From: JAWWPG01 sp033850885 | GTDB taxonomy: Bacteria > Actinomycetota > Actinomycetes > Propionibacteriales > Nocardioidaceae | Assembly: GCA_033850885.1 (NCBI GenBank) | Contig: JAWWPG010000033.1 | Coordinates: forward strand, 18,145-82,144 | Length of the DNA stretch: 64,000 nucleotides | Reading direction: 5' to 3' | In this document: piece after piece, positions 8,830 through 17,054 of the stretch | How the letters are laid out: every line of letters starts with the position of its first letter | Position numbering within the stretch: position 1 is the first letter of the stretch | The notes under the pieces: generated by a model | Told to the model about the DNA's origin: nothing | Seen by the model: only the letters and a program-made list of their open reading frames with translations | The model's database searches: none | Made by a program: the position numbers and the translations under genes

Positions 8830-9926
8830 CCGTCGACCCTGCCGTGCTCCCGCAACAGGTGGACGACGTCCTCGACGGGGAGCCCCGTCGCGATGTGGCC
8901 AGCCCTGCCGACGACGGTCGGTGAGGTGAAGATCGAGTTCAGGACTGCCTCTTCACTCGCGTCCACCACCGCGCCGAAGAGGGCGTCGAAGCCGCGACCG
9001 GTGACCACCGGGGTGTTCCACGTCCTGTCGTCGCGTCCTACCCGGACGCCGGTCGACGTTGCCATGAAGATCTCGCCGCTCGAGTGGCGGCCCACCGAGC
9101 CGGTCCGGGCCAGCCCCAGCCCGATGCGACGGGCGAGCCTCGCGCACCCCGCCCCGTCCACTGGCGCGTCGGTCACGACCAGGCCGATACACGAGCCGTC
9201 AGGTGGCCTGCGTGGGGACGGTCGATCGCCTTCGTCGGCCGGGCCGAGGAGCCTGCCGACCGGCACGCCGGCCACTGTGAGCCGGTCCTGGGTGCCGAAG
9301 TTCGTCATCAGCAGGACACCGACGGTGTGGCCGTCCTCGGTCACGCGCGACGCCGTGCCGATGCCCCCCTTGAACCCGAGGCAGGTCATCCCGGTGCCGG
9401 CCCCGACGGCTCCTTCGGCGGGCGCTGTCGAAGAGCCGACCGATGCATCGGCCTCCTCCCAGGCCCTCCGGACGTCGTCGCTGGTCACCTGCATCCGCCG
9501 TGCGTCGTTCAGGAAGGAGTCGTCGCACTCGCCCACGACCGGGATGATGAAGTCCTCGGCGACATCCGGCCACCGCTCGAGCATCTGCTCGCAAGCTGCG
9601 TCGTATACCCGCCCGAGCTGGAGCGTCGAGGTCAGGAACACCGGTGTCTCCAGGGTCCCCCACTCGCCGGCCGTGATGAAGCCCGTGCACTCACCGGCTC
9701 CGTTCAGCACCGCACCACCGGCCGGCAGCATCGCGTGGAACGGGTCGTCGCGCAGCCGGACCACCGTGACTCCGGTCCGGGCGACGCCCCGGCCGGCTGG
9801 TGGGTCGGCCTCGTCTCGCCACACCGTCGCGTGTCCGACCCCGACTCCCTCGACGTCGAGCACGGAGTTCGTCGGACCGCAGGGCAGCGATCCGATACTG
9901 ATTCCCGAGTCAGTAACGCGTGGCAT
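8826..9926 (-). CDS. P1/DmpA family aminopeptidase (S58)
   Basis: This Ntn-hydrolase-like aminopeptidase family matures by autocleavage before a catalytic Ser and releases N-terminal L-, D- or beta-amino acids from small peptides or amides. LPCGPTNSVLDVEGVGVGH at residues 14-32 is the family N-terminal motif and GAGTGMTCLGFKGGIG lies at 175-190. DGSCIGLVVTDAP at 243-255 aligns with the DmpA cleavage region, giving a predicted Gly244-Ser245 scissile bond. The 366-residue length fits. ATG 9926 has AGGA about 10 bp upstream. Codons 5-10 form part of a palindrome shared with another gene start in the island. It is the first gene of a two-gene minus-strand operon with the CocE-like hydrolase. Confidence 0.92.
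   Translation of the reverse strand: MPRVTDSGISIGSLPCGPTNSVLDVEGVGVGHATVWRDEADPPAGRGVARTGVTVVRLRDDPFHAMLPAGGAVLNGAGECTGFITAGEWGTLETPVFLTSTLQLGRVYDAACEQMLERWPDVAEDFIIPVVGECDDSFLNDARRMQVTSDDVRRAWEEADASVGSSTAPAEGAVGAGTGMTCLGFKGGIGTASRVTEDGHTVGVLLMTNFGTQDRLTVAGVPVGRLLGPADEGDRPSPRRPPDGSCIGLVVTDAPVDGAGCARLARRIGLGLARTGSVGRHSSGEIFMATSTGVRVGRDDRTWNTPVVTGRGFDALFGAVVDASEEAVLNSIFTSPTVVGRAGHIATGLPVEDVVHLLREHGRVDG
9897..9914. promoter_or_regulatory. Putative operator, copy 1 (DmpA-like / deacetylase divergent region)
   Basis: The plus strand reads ACTGATTCCCGAGTCAGT, an 18-bp inverted repeat with two mismatched pairs. It is inside the first codons of the DmpA-like gene and 50 bp upstream of the divergent deacetylase-family ATG at 9964. 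A nearly identical copy is at 13128-13145. The extended GATACTGA left flank is also shared. Size and symmetry suit a TetR-family dimer, but binding is inference. Confidence 0.55.
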
Positions 9927-9963
9927 GATCAGATCCTGCCGCAACCGCTTCGCGAGGGGAACC

Positions 9964-11067
9964 ATGGACGCCGCATCCCGCATCCCCGTCGTCTGGTCGG
10001 AGACCACGCTGGCCCACCGTCCCGACCGCGAGGTGTGGATCGGCATGCCGATGGACGGCTCCGAGCTCCCCGAGCGCGTCTCGGCCATCGAGCAGACCCT
10101 GCGCCTGGCAGGCCACGCGTTCATCGAGGCAACCGGACACCCCGTCGACGCGCTGAGCTCCGTACACAGCCCCGACCTCGTCCGGCATCTGTCCACCGGG
10201 TACGACGCCTGGGTTGACGGCGGGTTCGTCGAGCATGGGCAGGACCGCGTGGTGCCGTACTTCTTTCCCACCGCCGCCATGCTCGGTCCGATCAGCAGCA
10301 CCCAGGCCAGCTCGGTGCACGCCAGGGCCGGCCAGTTCTGCTACGACACCATGACGACGCTGGGTCCCGGCAGCTGGGAGGCGATCCGGGCCGCGGCCGA
10401 CTGCGCGCTGACGGCGGCTGGCCTCGTCGTGGCGGGGCAGACCCGCCGGGCCTACGCGCTGTGCAGGCCGCCGGGGCACCACGTCACCGCGGACGCCTTC
10501 GGAGGATCCTGCTACCTCAACAACGCCGCTCTGGCCGCTCAGGCGCTTGTCGACGGCGGTCACGAGCGCGTCGCGATCGTCGATGTCGACGCCCATCACG
10601 GCAACGGCACGGCAGCGATCTTCTACGAGCGGGCCGATGTCTTCTACGGGTCGGTGCACGTTGACCCTGGCGCCGGCTGGTTCCCCCACGTCGTCGGGTA
10701 CGCCGGGGAGACCGGTCGGGGCGACGGCGAGAACGCAACCCAGAACGTCCCACTGGCCCCAGGGACCGGGGATGCGGGTTTCCTCGACGGCGTACGACGG
10801 CTGGCCGACTCCGCTCGGCAGCACGGCTCGACCGCGCTCGTCGTCTCCCTGGGCGTCGATGCCGCAGCGGACGACCCGGAGAGCCCGCTCGAGGTCACCC
10901 GGACCGGATACAGCCGGGCCGGAGCGGTGCTGCTCCGTGATCTCGACCTGCCGACGGTGGTCATCCAGGAGGGCGGCTACCACCTGGCCACGCTGGGTGA
11001 CCTCGTCGCCGCCTTCCTGGGTGGATCGGGCTACGCCAGCCCGAAGCGGTCGAGCGCCCACGCGTAG
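9964..11067 (+). CDS. Histone deacetylase / acetylpolyamine amidohydrolase family protein
   Basis: This 367-residue zinc amidohydrolase has the arginase-deacetylase fold and would remove acetyl or other acyl groups from amines such as acetylpolyamines or acetylated side chains. Diagnostic motifs are RPPGHH at 168-173 (catalytic His pair), VDVDAHHGNGT at 206-216 (zinc ligands Asp and His) and the late EGGYH that supplies the catalytic Tyr. ATG 9964 follows GAGGGGA with suitable spacing. It is divergent from the DmpA-like gene with only 37 bp between starts, and its stop overlaps the oligopeptidase B stop by 37 bp. Context suggests a catabolic deacylase rather than a protein deacetylase. Confidence 0.92.
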   Translation: MDAASRIPVVWSETTLAHRPDREVWIGMPMDGSELPERVSAIEQTLRLAGHAFIEATGHPVDALSSVHSPDLVRHLSTGYDAWVDGGFVEHGQDRVVPYFFPTAAMLGPISSTQASSVHARAGQFCYDTMTTLGPGSWEAIRAAADCALTAAGLVVAGQTRRAYALCRPPGHHVTADAFGGSCYLNNAALAAQALVDGGHERVAIVDVDAHHGNGTAAIFYERADVFYGSVHVDPGAGWFPHVVGYAGETGRGDGENATQNVPLAPGTGDAGFLDGVRRLADSARQHGSTALVVSLGVDAAADDPESPLEVTRTGYSRAGAVLLRDLDLPTVVIQEGGYHLATLGDLVAAFLGGSGYASPKRSSAHA

Positions 11068-13157
11068 ATCTCCGCCTCGTACCGCAGGTGGGCGGAGCGC
11101 CCCGAGGGGCCCACGTGCGCACCCTGTCCCAGCTCGACTCGATAGAGGCAGCGCGGCGACCAGTCCGGGTCGCTGTGTCGGAGCTCGGCCACCCACTTGG
11201 TGGGCTCCCACACCATGACGCGCGGGTCGTGTAGCGCCCCCGTGACCAGCAGGTCGGGGCGGGTCCCGCTCGGGGGGATGTTGTCGTACGGCGAGTAGGC
11301 GCGCAGCCACCGGTACTCGGCGGGTCGACGCGGGTCGCCCCACTCGTCCCACTCGTTGATGGTCAGGGGGATCGAGGGATCGAGCATCGTCGTCAGGATG
11401 TCCACCGCCGGCACCTCGGCGATCACGCCCGCCCACCGAGTCGGAGCCTGGGAGAAGACCGCGCCCTGCAGCAACCCGCCGGCAGACAGGCCGCGGGTCA
11501 CGATCCGGGATCCGTCCACCCGGCCGTCGGCGAGGAAGTCCGCTGCCGCGACCAGGTCGCTGAAGGTGTTCTGCTTGTGCTCGAGGCGCCCGTCGAGCCA
11601 CCAGCGGCGGCCGCCCTCACCACCACCGCGGACTCCCGCGTGCGCCCAGACGACCCCGCGGTCGAGCAGCGCTGTCAGGGCCACGTCGAACTCCGGCTCG
11701 AAGCACGCCTCGTAGGCGCCGTACCCGTAGAGCAGACACGGAGCGGACCCGTCGAGCGGGGTGCTGGCGCGCCGCACCACCGTCACCGGGATGCTGACAT
11801 CACCGCCGGCGGGTGCGAAGATCCGCTCGCTGAGATAGCGGTCGACGTCGTAGCTCGGCACGTTCTGCGTCAACAGGTGTCGTCTCTCGCCGGAATCCAG
11901 GTCGACGGAGAACCACGCCTTCGGGTGGATCCACGACTCCTCGACCACCTGCAGCTCGGTCGTCTGGAACCGCTCGTTGTGGGCCGGCTCCAGCGTCCCG
12001 GCCGGAATCGCCGGCGTCAGGTCGACCGGGTCGGCAAGCCCGCCCTCGGCGGTGATGCGGTAGCTCCGGGCGACCAGCCCGGCGGCACGGCGAAGTGTGG
12101 TGACGACGTGGCCGGCGAACGCCGTGACGTCGTACAGCCGCTCGGCCGGGTCCTCCGGCAGCAGCTCGACCCAGCTCTCCCGGCCAGGTGACCCCAGCGG
12201 AGCGCTCATCATCCGGAACTCCTGGGCTCCGTCGTTCGTGACGATGAGCAGCCGGTCACCGGCCGGAGTGCGCGCGTGCTCGCAGGCGTACTCCACCCCG
12301 CGGCGCCGGGGCTCGACACACCGCGGCGCCTCGGCCGGGCGGTGAGCGTCGACGAGCCAGACCTGCGAGGTGTCCCGGCTGGCGGCGTGGATGACGACCA
12401 GGTCGCCGGAGCGGGTAGCCCGCACGTCGAGCTCGTACTGCTCGTCGTCCTCGCTCAGCACCAGCACGTCGTCCGACACCGGCGTGCCGACCCGGTGCCG
12501 CCAGACCTGGTACGGCCGGTAGGCGTCGTCGTGAACCGTGTAGAAGAAGGTCTGCGAGTCTGCACTCCAGGCGCCCCCGTAGTACGACCGGGGAACCTCG
12601 TCAGCGAGATCGCGCGGCTCGCCGGCGGGGCCGGCCGTCTCGAGGTCGCGGAAGCGCAGGCGGTAGACCTCGTCGCCCGTGGTGTCGACCGAGTAGGCCA
12701 GCAGTCGTTCGTCGGGGCTGACCAGGCTCACCCCGACCTCGACGTACGTCGAGTCGCCCCTCAGTGCTGCCGGGTCCAGCAGCAGCCGGTCAGCGGACCC
12801 GGCACCGCCCTCGTCGCGCGTGCCGAGGTCAACTCCTCGCCACAATTGTTCGTAGTCGCCCCCGGGAGGCGTGCGGGTGTAGTACACAAACCTTGAGCGT
12901 CCAGATCTGACCCCCGAGTCGGTCTCGGGCACTCGCGCCGCCATGTCGTTCGTCAGCGTGTCGACCAAAGGACGCAAATGGGTCGTCGAAGAGTCGTAGA
13001 AGGAGCGCTCGGCCGCGAGGTATGCCAACACGTCCGCGTGCTCGACGTGACGCAGCCAGGCGTAGCCGTCGACCCGGGTGTCCCCATGGAGCTCACGGGT
13101 CTTTTCAATCCGGCGCGCCTTGGGGATACTGACTCGCGAGTCAGGAGACTTGTTCAC
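11031..13157 (-). CDS. ptrB: Prolyl oligopeptidase family S9, oligopeptidase B-like
   Basis: The roughly 708-residue cytoplasmic serine peptidase has an N-terminal beta-propeller and a C-terminal alpha/beta hydrolase domain. GLSAGGLLQGAV is the nucleophile elbow, LLVTGALHDPRV carries the Asp and GQGAHVGPSGR the His. TTMLDPSIPLT and NEWDEWGDP are typical of oligopeptidase B, which cuts after Arg/Lys in short peptides. GTG 13157 is preferred over TTG 13166 because it puts the shared palindrome at the same codon position as in the DmpA-like gene; no strong ribosome binding site decides the matter. The 3' end overlaps the deacetylase gene by 37 bp. Confidence 0.92.
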   Translation of the reverse strand: MNKSPDSRVSIPKARRIEKTRELHGDTRVDGYAWLRHVEHADVLAYLAAERSFYDSSTTHLRPLVDTLTNDMAARVPETDSGVRSGRSRFVYYTRTPPGGDYEQLWRGVDLGTRDEGGAGSADRLLLDPAALRGDSTYVEVGVSLVSPDERLLAYSVDTTGDEVYRLRFRDLETAGPAGEPRDLADEVPRSYYGGAWSADSQTFFYTVHDDAYRPYQVWRHRVGTPVSDDVLVLSEDDEQYELDVRATRSGDLVVIHAASRDTSQVWLVDAHRPAEAPRCVEPRRRGVEYACEHARTPAGDRLLIVTNDGAQEFRMMSAPLGSPGRESWVELLPEDPAERLYDVTAFAGHVVTTLRRAAGLVARSYRITAEGGLADPVDLTPAIPAGTLEPAHNERFQTTELQVVEESWIHPKAWFSVDLDSGERRHLLTQNVPSYDVDRYLSERIFAPAGGDVSIPVTVVRRASTPLDGSAPCLLYGYGAYEACFEPEFDVALTALLDRGVVWAHAGVRGGGEGGRRWWLDGRLEHKQNTFSDLVAAADFLADGRVDGSRIVTRGLSAGGLLQGAVFSQAPTRWAGVIAEVPAVDILTTMLDPSIPLTINEWDEWGDPRRPAEYRWLRAYSPYDNIPPSGTRPDLLVTGALHDPRVMVWEPTKWVAELRHSDPDWSPRCLYRVELGQGAHVGPSGRSAHLRYEAEIYAWALDRFGLA
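13128..13145. promoter_or_regulatory. Putative operator, copy 2 (oligopeptidase B / ABC importer divergent region)
   Basis: The core CTGACTCGCGAGTCAG at 13129-13144 is a perfect 16-bp palindrome. It lies within codons 5-10 of the oligopeptidase B gene and 66 bp upstream of the substrate-binding-protein start at 13211. It differs from copy 1 at 9897-9914 at only a few positions, and the spacing to the minus-strand start codon is the same (13 bp). It probably coordinates the peptidases with the importer operon. Confidence 0.6.
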
Positions 13158-13210
13158 CAGGGGCAACCTACTCCGTCAAGAGGGCCGAGAGCCCGCCAAG
13201 GGAGCCGTCC

Positions 13211-15076
13211 ATGAGGCGCATCCGGCAACGATTGTCCACAGCAGCGGCTGGAACGGGCGTGGCGGCACTCCTGCTGGCCGGCGCCATGTGGGGGACCACC
13301 AGCCCGGCCGGCGCCGCACAGGCGAGCACCCAGAACGGGACCTTCACGATCGGCATGACCAACGAGGTCGACTCGTTCAACCCGTTCAACGGCATCGAGG
13401 CGGAGTCCTACGAGGCCTGGGCGCTGATGTACGACTACATGATCGGCTGGTCCCCCAAGAACATGAACCCGACGCCCAAGGGCGGCCTGGCGACGTCGTG
13501 GGACACCAGCAAGGACGGCCTGACCTGGACGTTCCACATCCGAACCGGCGTGAGGTGGAGCGACGGCGTGCCTCTCACCGCGAGGGACATCGCCTACACC
13601 TACAACCGGATCCTCGACGGCGGCCCCGAGTCGGCGTCGTGGGGCTCCTACCTGACGTCGGTCACCAAGATCACGGCGCCCGACGCGAAGACCGTCGTGC
13701 TGAAGCTCGACAAGCCCAACGCGGTGCTGCCGCTGCTGCCGATGCCCATCATCCCCGAGCACATCTGGAAGAACGTCAGCGAGAGCCAGGTCAAGACCTA
13801 CGCGAACGAGCCGGTCAACGGCAAGCCGGTGGTCGGTTCGGGTCCCTTCGAGCTCGTCGACGGGAAGGCCGGCGGCTCGAGCTACCGTTTCGTCCGCAAT
13901 CCGCACTACTGGGGCGGTGAGCCGAACGTCGCCGAGGTCGACATGCAGGTCTACCGCTCCGAGGACACCCTGGTGCAGGCCCTGTCGGCGGGTGAGATCG
14001 ACTTCGCCGAGGACCCCACTCCGCTGCAGATCAAGAGCCTGAAGAGCGACCCCAATATCACGGCCCAGGAGGGCGACTCGCCCGGCTTCGACGAGATCGC
14101 CTTCAACACCGGCTCCGTCGACCTCAAGACCGGCAAGCCCTTGGGCAACCCCAACCCGGCCGTACTCGACCCGAAGTTCAGGTTCGCGCTGAACTTCGCG
14201 ATCGACCGCAAGCAGCTGGTGGCCAAGGCCTACCAGGGCGCGGCGACTCCCGCGACGAACATCATCCCACCCGCTTACTCCGGCTACCGCTGGAAGCCGC
14301 CGAGCCCTGACGCCTACGCCTACGACCCGGCCAAGGCGAGGGCGCTCCTCGACGCCGCCGGCTACAAGGTGGGGTCGGACGGCTGGCGGACGCTGCCGGA
14401 CGGGTCGCCGATCGGCAAGCTACGGCTGTTCGCGCGGTCGGACTCCGAGACGTCGCAAGCGACCATGGAGTTCTTCCATGAGTGGCTCGCCGCCGTCCAG
14501 ATCGACTCGACCATCATCGACCAGGAGAGCAGCAAGCTGACGAACACGATCCTGGCCGGCGAATACGACGTCTTCCAGTGGGGGTGGTACGTCGAGCCTG
14601 ACCCGGACTCGATGCTGAGCTACTTCACCTGCGCCCAACGCGGGGACTGGTCCGACTCGTGGTACTGCAACAGCACGTACGACAAGCTGTACAAGCAGCA
14701 GAACGAGGCGACCAACCAGGCCCAGCGCGAGGCCACCGTCAAGAAGATGCAAGGGATGCTGTACCGGGCCGCGCCCTACCTGGTGACCGTGTACAACAAG
14801 ATCGGGGAGGCCTACCGGAGCGACCGTTGGACCGGCTTCGTCCCACAGCCCGACCCGGGAGGCGTCCTGCTCTTCCAGTACGGCCACGCCAACTATCTCA
14901 ACCTGACCCCGGTCGTCACGGCAGGCGGGACACTCTCCGGTTCCAGCGCGGGTGACGGGATCAACAGCACAGCCGTGATCGCGATCGGCCTCTCGGGCGT
15001 CGTGCTGTTCGTCTTCGGCGGGATGCTCGGCGGCTGGGCGGGCTACCGCAAGGCCACGATGGACTACCGCGAATGA
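13211..15076 (+). CDS. ABC importer substrate-binding protein (family 5) with C-terminal membrane anchor
   Basis: This 621-residue solute receptor is of the DppA/OppA type and would bind peptides or related cationic solutes outside the cell. Residues 1-36 are a signal peptide with arginine-rich start, hydrophobic core and an AGA-type cleavage site. There is no lipobox cysteine, unlike most Gram-positive receptors. Instead, the last 45 residues contain a hydrophobic helix (VIAIGLSGVVLFVFGGMLGG) followed by a basic tail, so the receptor is probably held by a C-terminal anchor. Motifs such as TWTFHIRTGVRWSDGVPLTA are typical of the family. ATG 13211 heads a seven-gene operon; the stop overlaps the permease start (ATGA). 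Confidence 0.92.
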   Translation: MRRIRQRLSTAAAGTGVAALLLAGAMWGTTSPAGAAQASTQNGTFTIGMTNEVDSFNPFNGIEAESYEAWALMYDYMIGWSPKNMNPTPKGGLATSWDTSKDGLTWTFHIRTGVRWSDGVPLTARDIAYTYNRILDGGPESASWGSYLTSVTKITAPDAKTVVLKLDKPNAVLPLLPMPIIPEHIWKNVSESQVKTYANEPVNGKPVVGSGPFELVDGKAGGSSYRFVRNPHYWGGEPNVAEVDMQVYRSEDTLVQALSAGEIDFAEDPTPLQIKSLKSDPNITAQEGDSPGFDEIAFNTGSVDLKTGKPLGNPNPAVLDPKFRFALNFAIDRKQLVAKAYQGAATPATNIIPPAYSGYRWKPPSPDAYAYDPAKARALLDAAGYKVGSDGWRTLPDGSPIGKLRLFARSDSETSQATMEFFHEWLAAVQIDSTIIDQESSKLTNTILAGEYDVFQWGWYVEPDPDSMLSYFTCAQRGDWSDSWYCNSTYDKLYKQQNEATNQAQREATVKKMQGMLYRAAPYLVTVYNKIGEAYRSDRWTGFVPQPDPGGVLLFQYGHANYLNLTPVVTAGGTLSGSSAGDGINSTAVIAIGLSGVVLFVFGGMLGGWAGYRKATMDYRE

Positions 15077-16137
15077 GCACGCCGATCGACCTGGCACCCT
15101 ACGAGCCGGAGTCGGCGCCCGTCGTCCAGGGCGACGGGCCCCAGCGACCGAGCCGGGCCGCGACGTGGCGCTGGTTCGGCCAGAAGGTCGCGGGGTCGGC
15201 CGGCACCCTGGCCTTCATCGTCGTGCTGAACTTCTTCCTCTTCCGGGTGATCAACCCGCACCCCGAACGGACCCTGGCCCGTGGTCGCGCCACCACTCCC
15301 GCCCAGATCCAGGCGGTCATCGAGAAGTACGGCCTGAACCAGCCTTTGCCGAAGCAGTTCGTGATCTACCTGAAGAACATCGCCACGCTCGACTTCGGCG
15401 ACTCCTATCAGTACAGCCAGCCGGTTCGCACCTTGATGCTGGACCGGCTCTGGCCCACCGTCGTCCTGGTCGGCACCTCCACGGTCCTCTCGATCGTCGT
15501 CGGTCTGTGGATCGGCACGATTGCCGCCTGGAACCGCGGGCGCAAGTTCGACAAGATCTCGACCGCCAGCACGATCACCCTGTACTCGATGCCGGAGTGG
15601 TGGCTCGGGCTGCTGCTCTTCTCCGCCTTCGCCACCGGTCTGGGACCGATCCCCCGAATGTTCCCGATCGGCCGCTTGATCACGCCGGGCATCAACCCTT
15701 GGTCGCTCGACGGCGTCATCGACCAGGCCTGGCACCTCGTGCTGCCGGTGCTGACACTGACCCTTGCGTACCTCGCCGAGTACTCGCTGATCATGCGATC
15801 GGCCCTGCTGGACGAGATGGGCGAGGACTACCTCCTCACATCCCGCGCCAAGGGGCTGCGTGACGTTCTGGTACGACGTCGGCACGCGACCCGCAACGCC
15901 TTGCTGCCGGTGGTCACCCTCGTCTCACTCAACCTCGGGTTCATCGTGAGCGGGGCGATCACGGTCGAGACCGTGTTCTCGATCCCCGGGCTCGGACTTC
16001 TGACGACGGACGCGCTGCGTATCCCGGATATCCCCATGCTGCAAGGGACGTTCTTCGTCTTCTCGGCCGCGGTGGTCTTCGCCAACCTCGTCTCCAACCT
16101 GCTGTATGGCTGGCTCGACCCGAGGGTGCGGGTATGA
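15073..16137 (+). CDS. ABC importer permease, DppB-like
   Basis: The 354-residue integral membrane subunit forms half of the translocation channel. It has an N-terminal helix, a large external loop and five further helices. The coupling-helix (EAA) region is seen in YSLIMRSALLDEMGEDYLLTSRAKGL, and NALLPVVTLVSLNLGFIVSG is characteristic of DppB/OppB. Start and stop overlap both neighbours by 4 bp. The N-terminal 30 residues are a polar cytoplasmic extension. Confidence 0.94.
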   Translation: MSTPIDLAPYEPESAPVVQGDGPQRPSRAATWRWFGQKVAGSAGTLAFIVVLNFFLFRVINPHPERTLARGRATTPAQIQAVIEKYGLNQPLPKQFVIYLKNIATLDFGDSYQYSQPVRTLMLDRLWPTVVLVGTSTVLSIVVGLWIGTIAAWNRGRKFDKISTASTITLYSMPEWWLGLLLFSAFATGLGPIPRMFPIGRLITPGINPWSLDGVIDQAWHLVLPVLTLTLAYLAEYSLIMRSALLDEMGEDYLLTSRAKGLRDVLVRRRHATRNALLPVVTLVSLNLGFIVSGAITVETVFSIPGLGLLTTDALRIPDIPMLQGTFFVFSAAVVFANLVSNLLYGWLDPRVRV

Positions 16138-17054
16138 GCGCCGCTGATGTGCCCGGACCCAAGGCCCTCTCGGCCCGGCAGGTCACCTGGCGTCGCCGGA
16201 TGGCCTCGGCCGGGCGCACCTGGAAGGAGTTCCAGCGGCACCGCTCCGGGGTGGCTGGCCTGTGCGTGCTGGTGATCTTCGTGCTGGTGGCGATCTTCGC
16301 TCCCGTGCTGGCCAACCCCGAGGGGCTGCTCCGGACGAAGGCCACCGGCGCAGTGCTGGCTGGCCCTACGTCGACGTACTGGCTCGGCACCGACGAGGCC
16401 GGTCGCTCGGTGCTCACCTTGCTGATATTCGGCGCGCGCGTGTCGCTCCTCGTCGGCCTCTTCGCGACCGTGATCTCGATGCTCCTCGGCACTGTCATCG
16501 GGATTGCGTCGGGGTTCCTGGGTGGCTGGATCGGCGGCCTGCTCTACCGGCTGACCGAGTGGTTCCTGGTGATCCCGTTCGTGCCGCTCGCGCTGGTGCT
16601 CGCCACCCTTCTCGGCAGCTCCCTGTACACGGTCGGGTTCGTGATCGGCGTGACGAGCTGGCCGGGCACCGCGCTACTGATCCGGGCACAGACGTTGTCG
16701 ATCAAGAACCGGCCTTACATGGAGCGGGCCCGGGTCCTCGGGGCGGGTAACCGGCACCAGATGAGCAAGCACATCCTGCCGAACGTGATGCCGATGGTCT
16801 TCGCCAACACCACGCTCACGGTGGCGGGGGCCATCTTGGCCGAGACGACCCTGTCGTTCCTCGGCCTCGGTGATCCCAGCCGGGTTTCGTGGGGCACCAT
16901 GCTCGACTCCGCGTTCAACAACGGCGCCCTCACGCTCGGCGCCTGGTGGTACCTCTTCCCGCCGGGGATCTGCGTGATCCTCGTCGTCTTGTCGTTCACG
17001 CTGGTAGGCCAGGCCCTCGAAGAGGTTTTCAACCCGCGGCTGCGGGACCGCTGA
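16134..17054 (+). CDS. ABC importer permease, DppC-like
   Basis: This 306-residue partner of the DppB-like permease starts with a cytoplasmic segment and helix (SGVAGLCVLVIFVLVAIFAPV) and has the DppC hallmark HWLGTDEAGR-type motif, here YWLGTDEAGRSVLTLLIFGAR. The EAA-loop is MERARVLGAGNRHQMSKHILPN, contacting the ATPases. The C-terminal helix is AWWYLFPPGICVILVVLSF. The stop shares one base with the start codon of the following ATPase (TGATG). Confidence 0.94.
   Translation: MSAADVPGPKALSARQVTWRRRMASAGRTWKEFQRHRSGVAGLCVLVIFVLVAIFAPVLANPEGLLRTKATGAVLAGPTSTYWLGTDEAGRSVLTLLIFGARVSLLVGLFATVISMLLGTVIGIASGFLGGWIGGLLYRLTEWFLVIPFVPLALVLATLLGSSLYTVGFVIGVTSWPGTALLIRAQTLSIKNRPYMERARVLGAGNRHQMSKHILPNVMPMVFANTTLTVAGAILAETTLSFLGLGDPSRVSWGTMLDSAFNNGALTLGAWWYLFPPGICVILVVLSFTLVGQALEEVFNPRLRDR

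Noticed and set aside
8017..9963. Long in-frame extension upstream of the deacetylase gene
   Set aside because: It is antisense to the CocE and DmpA-like genes; the family homology begins only at ATG 9964.
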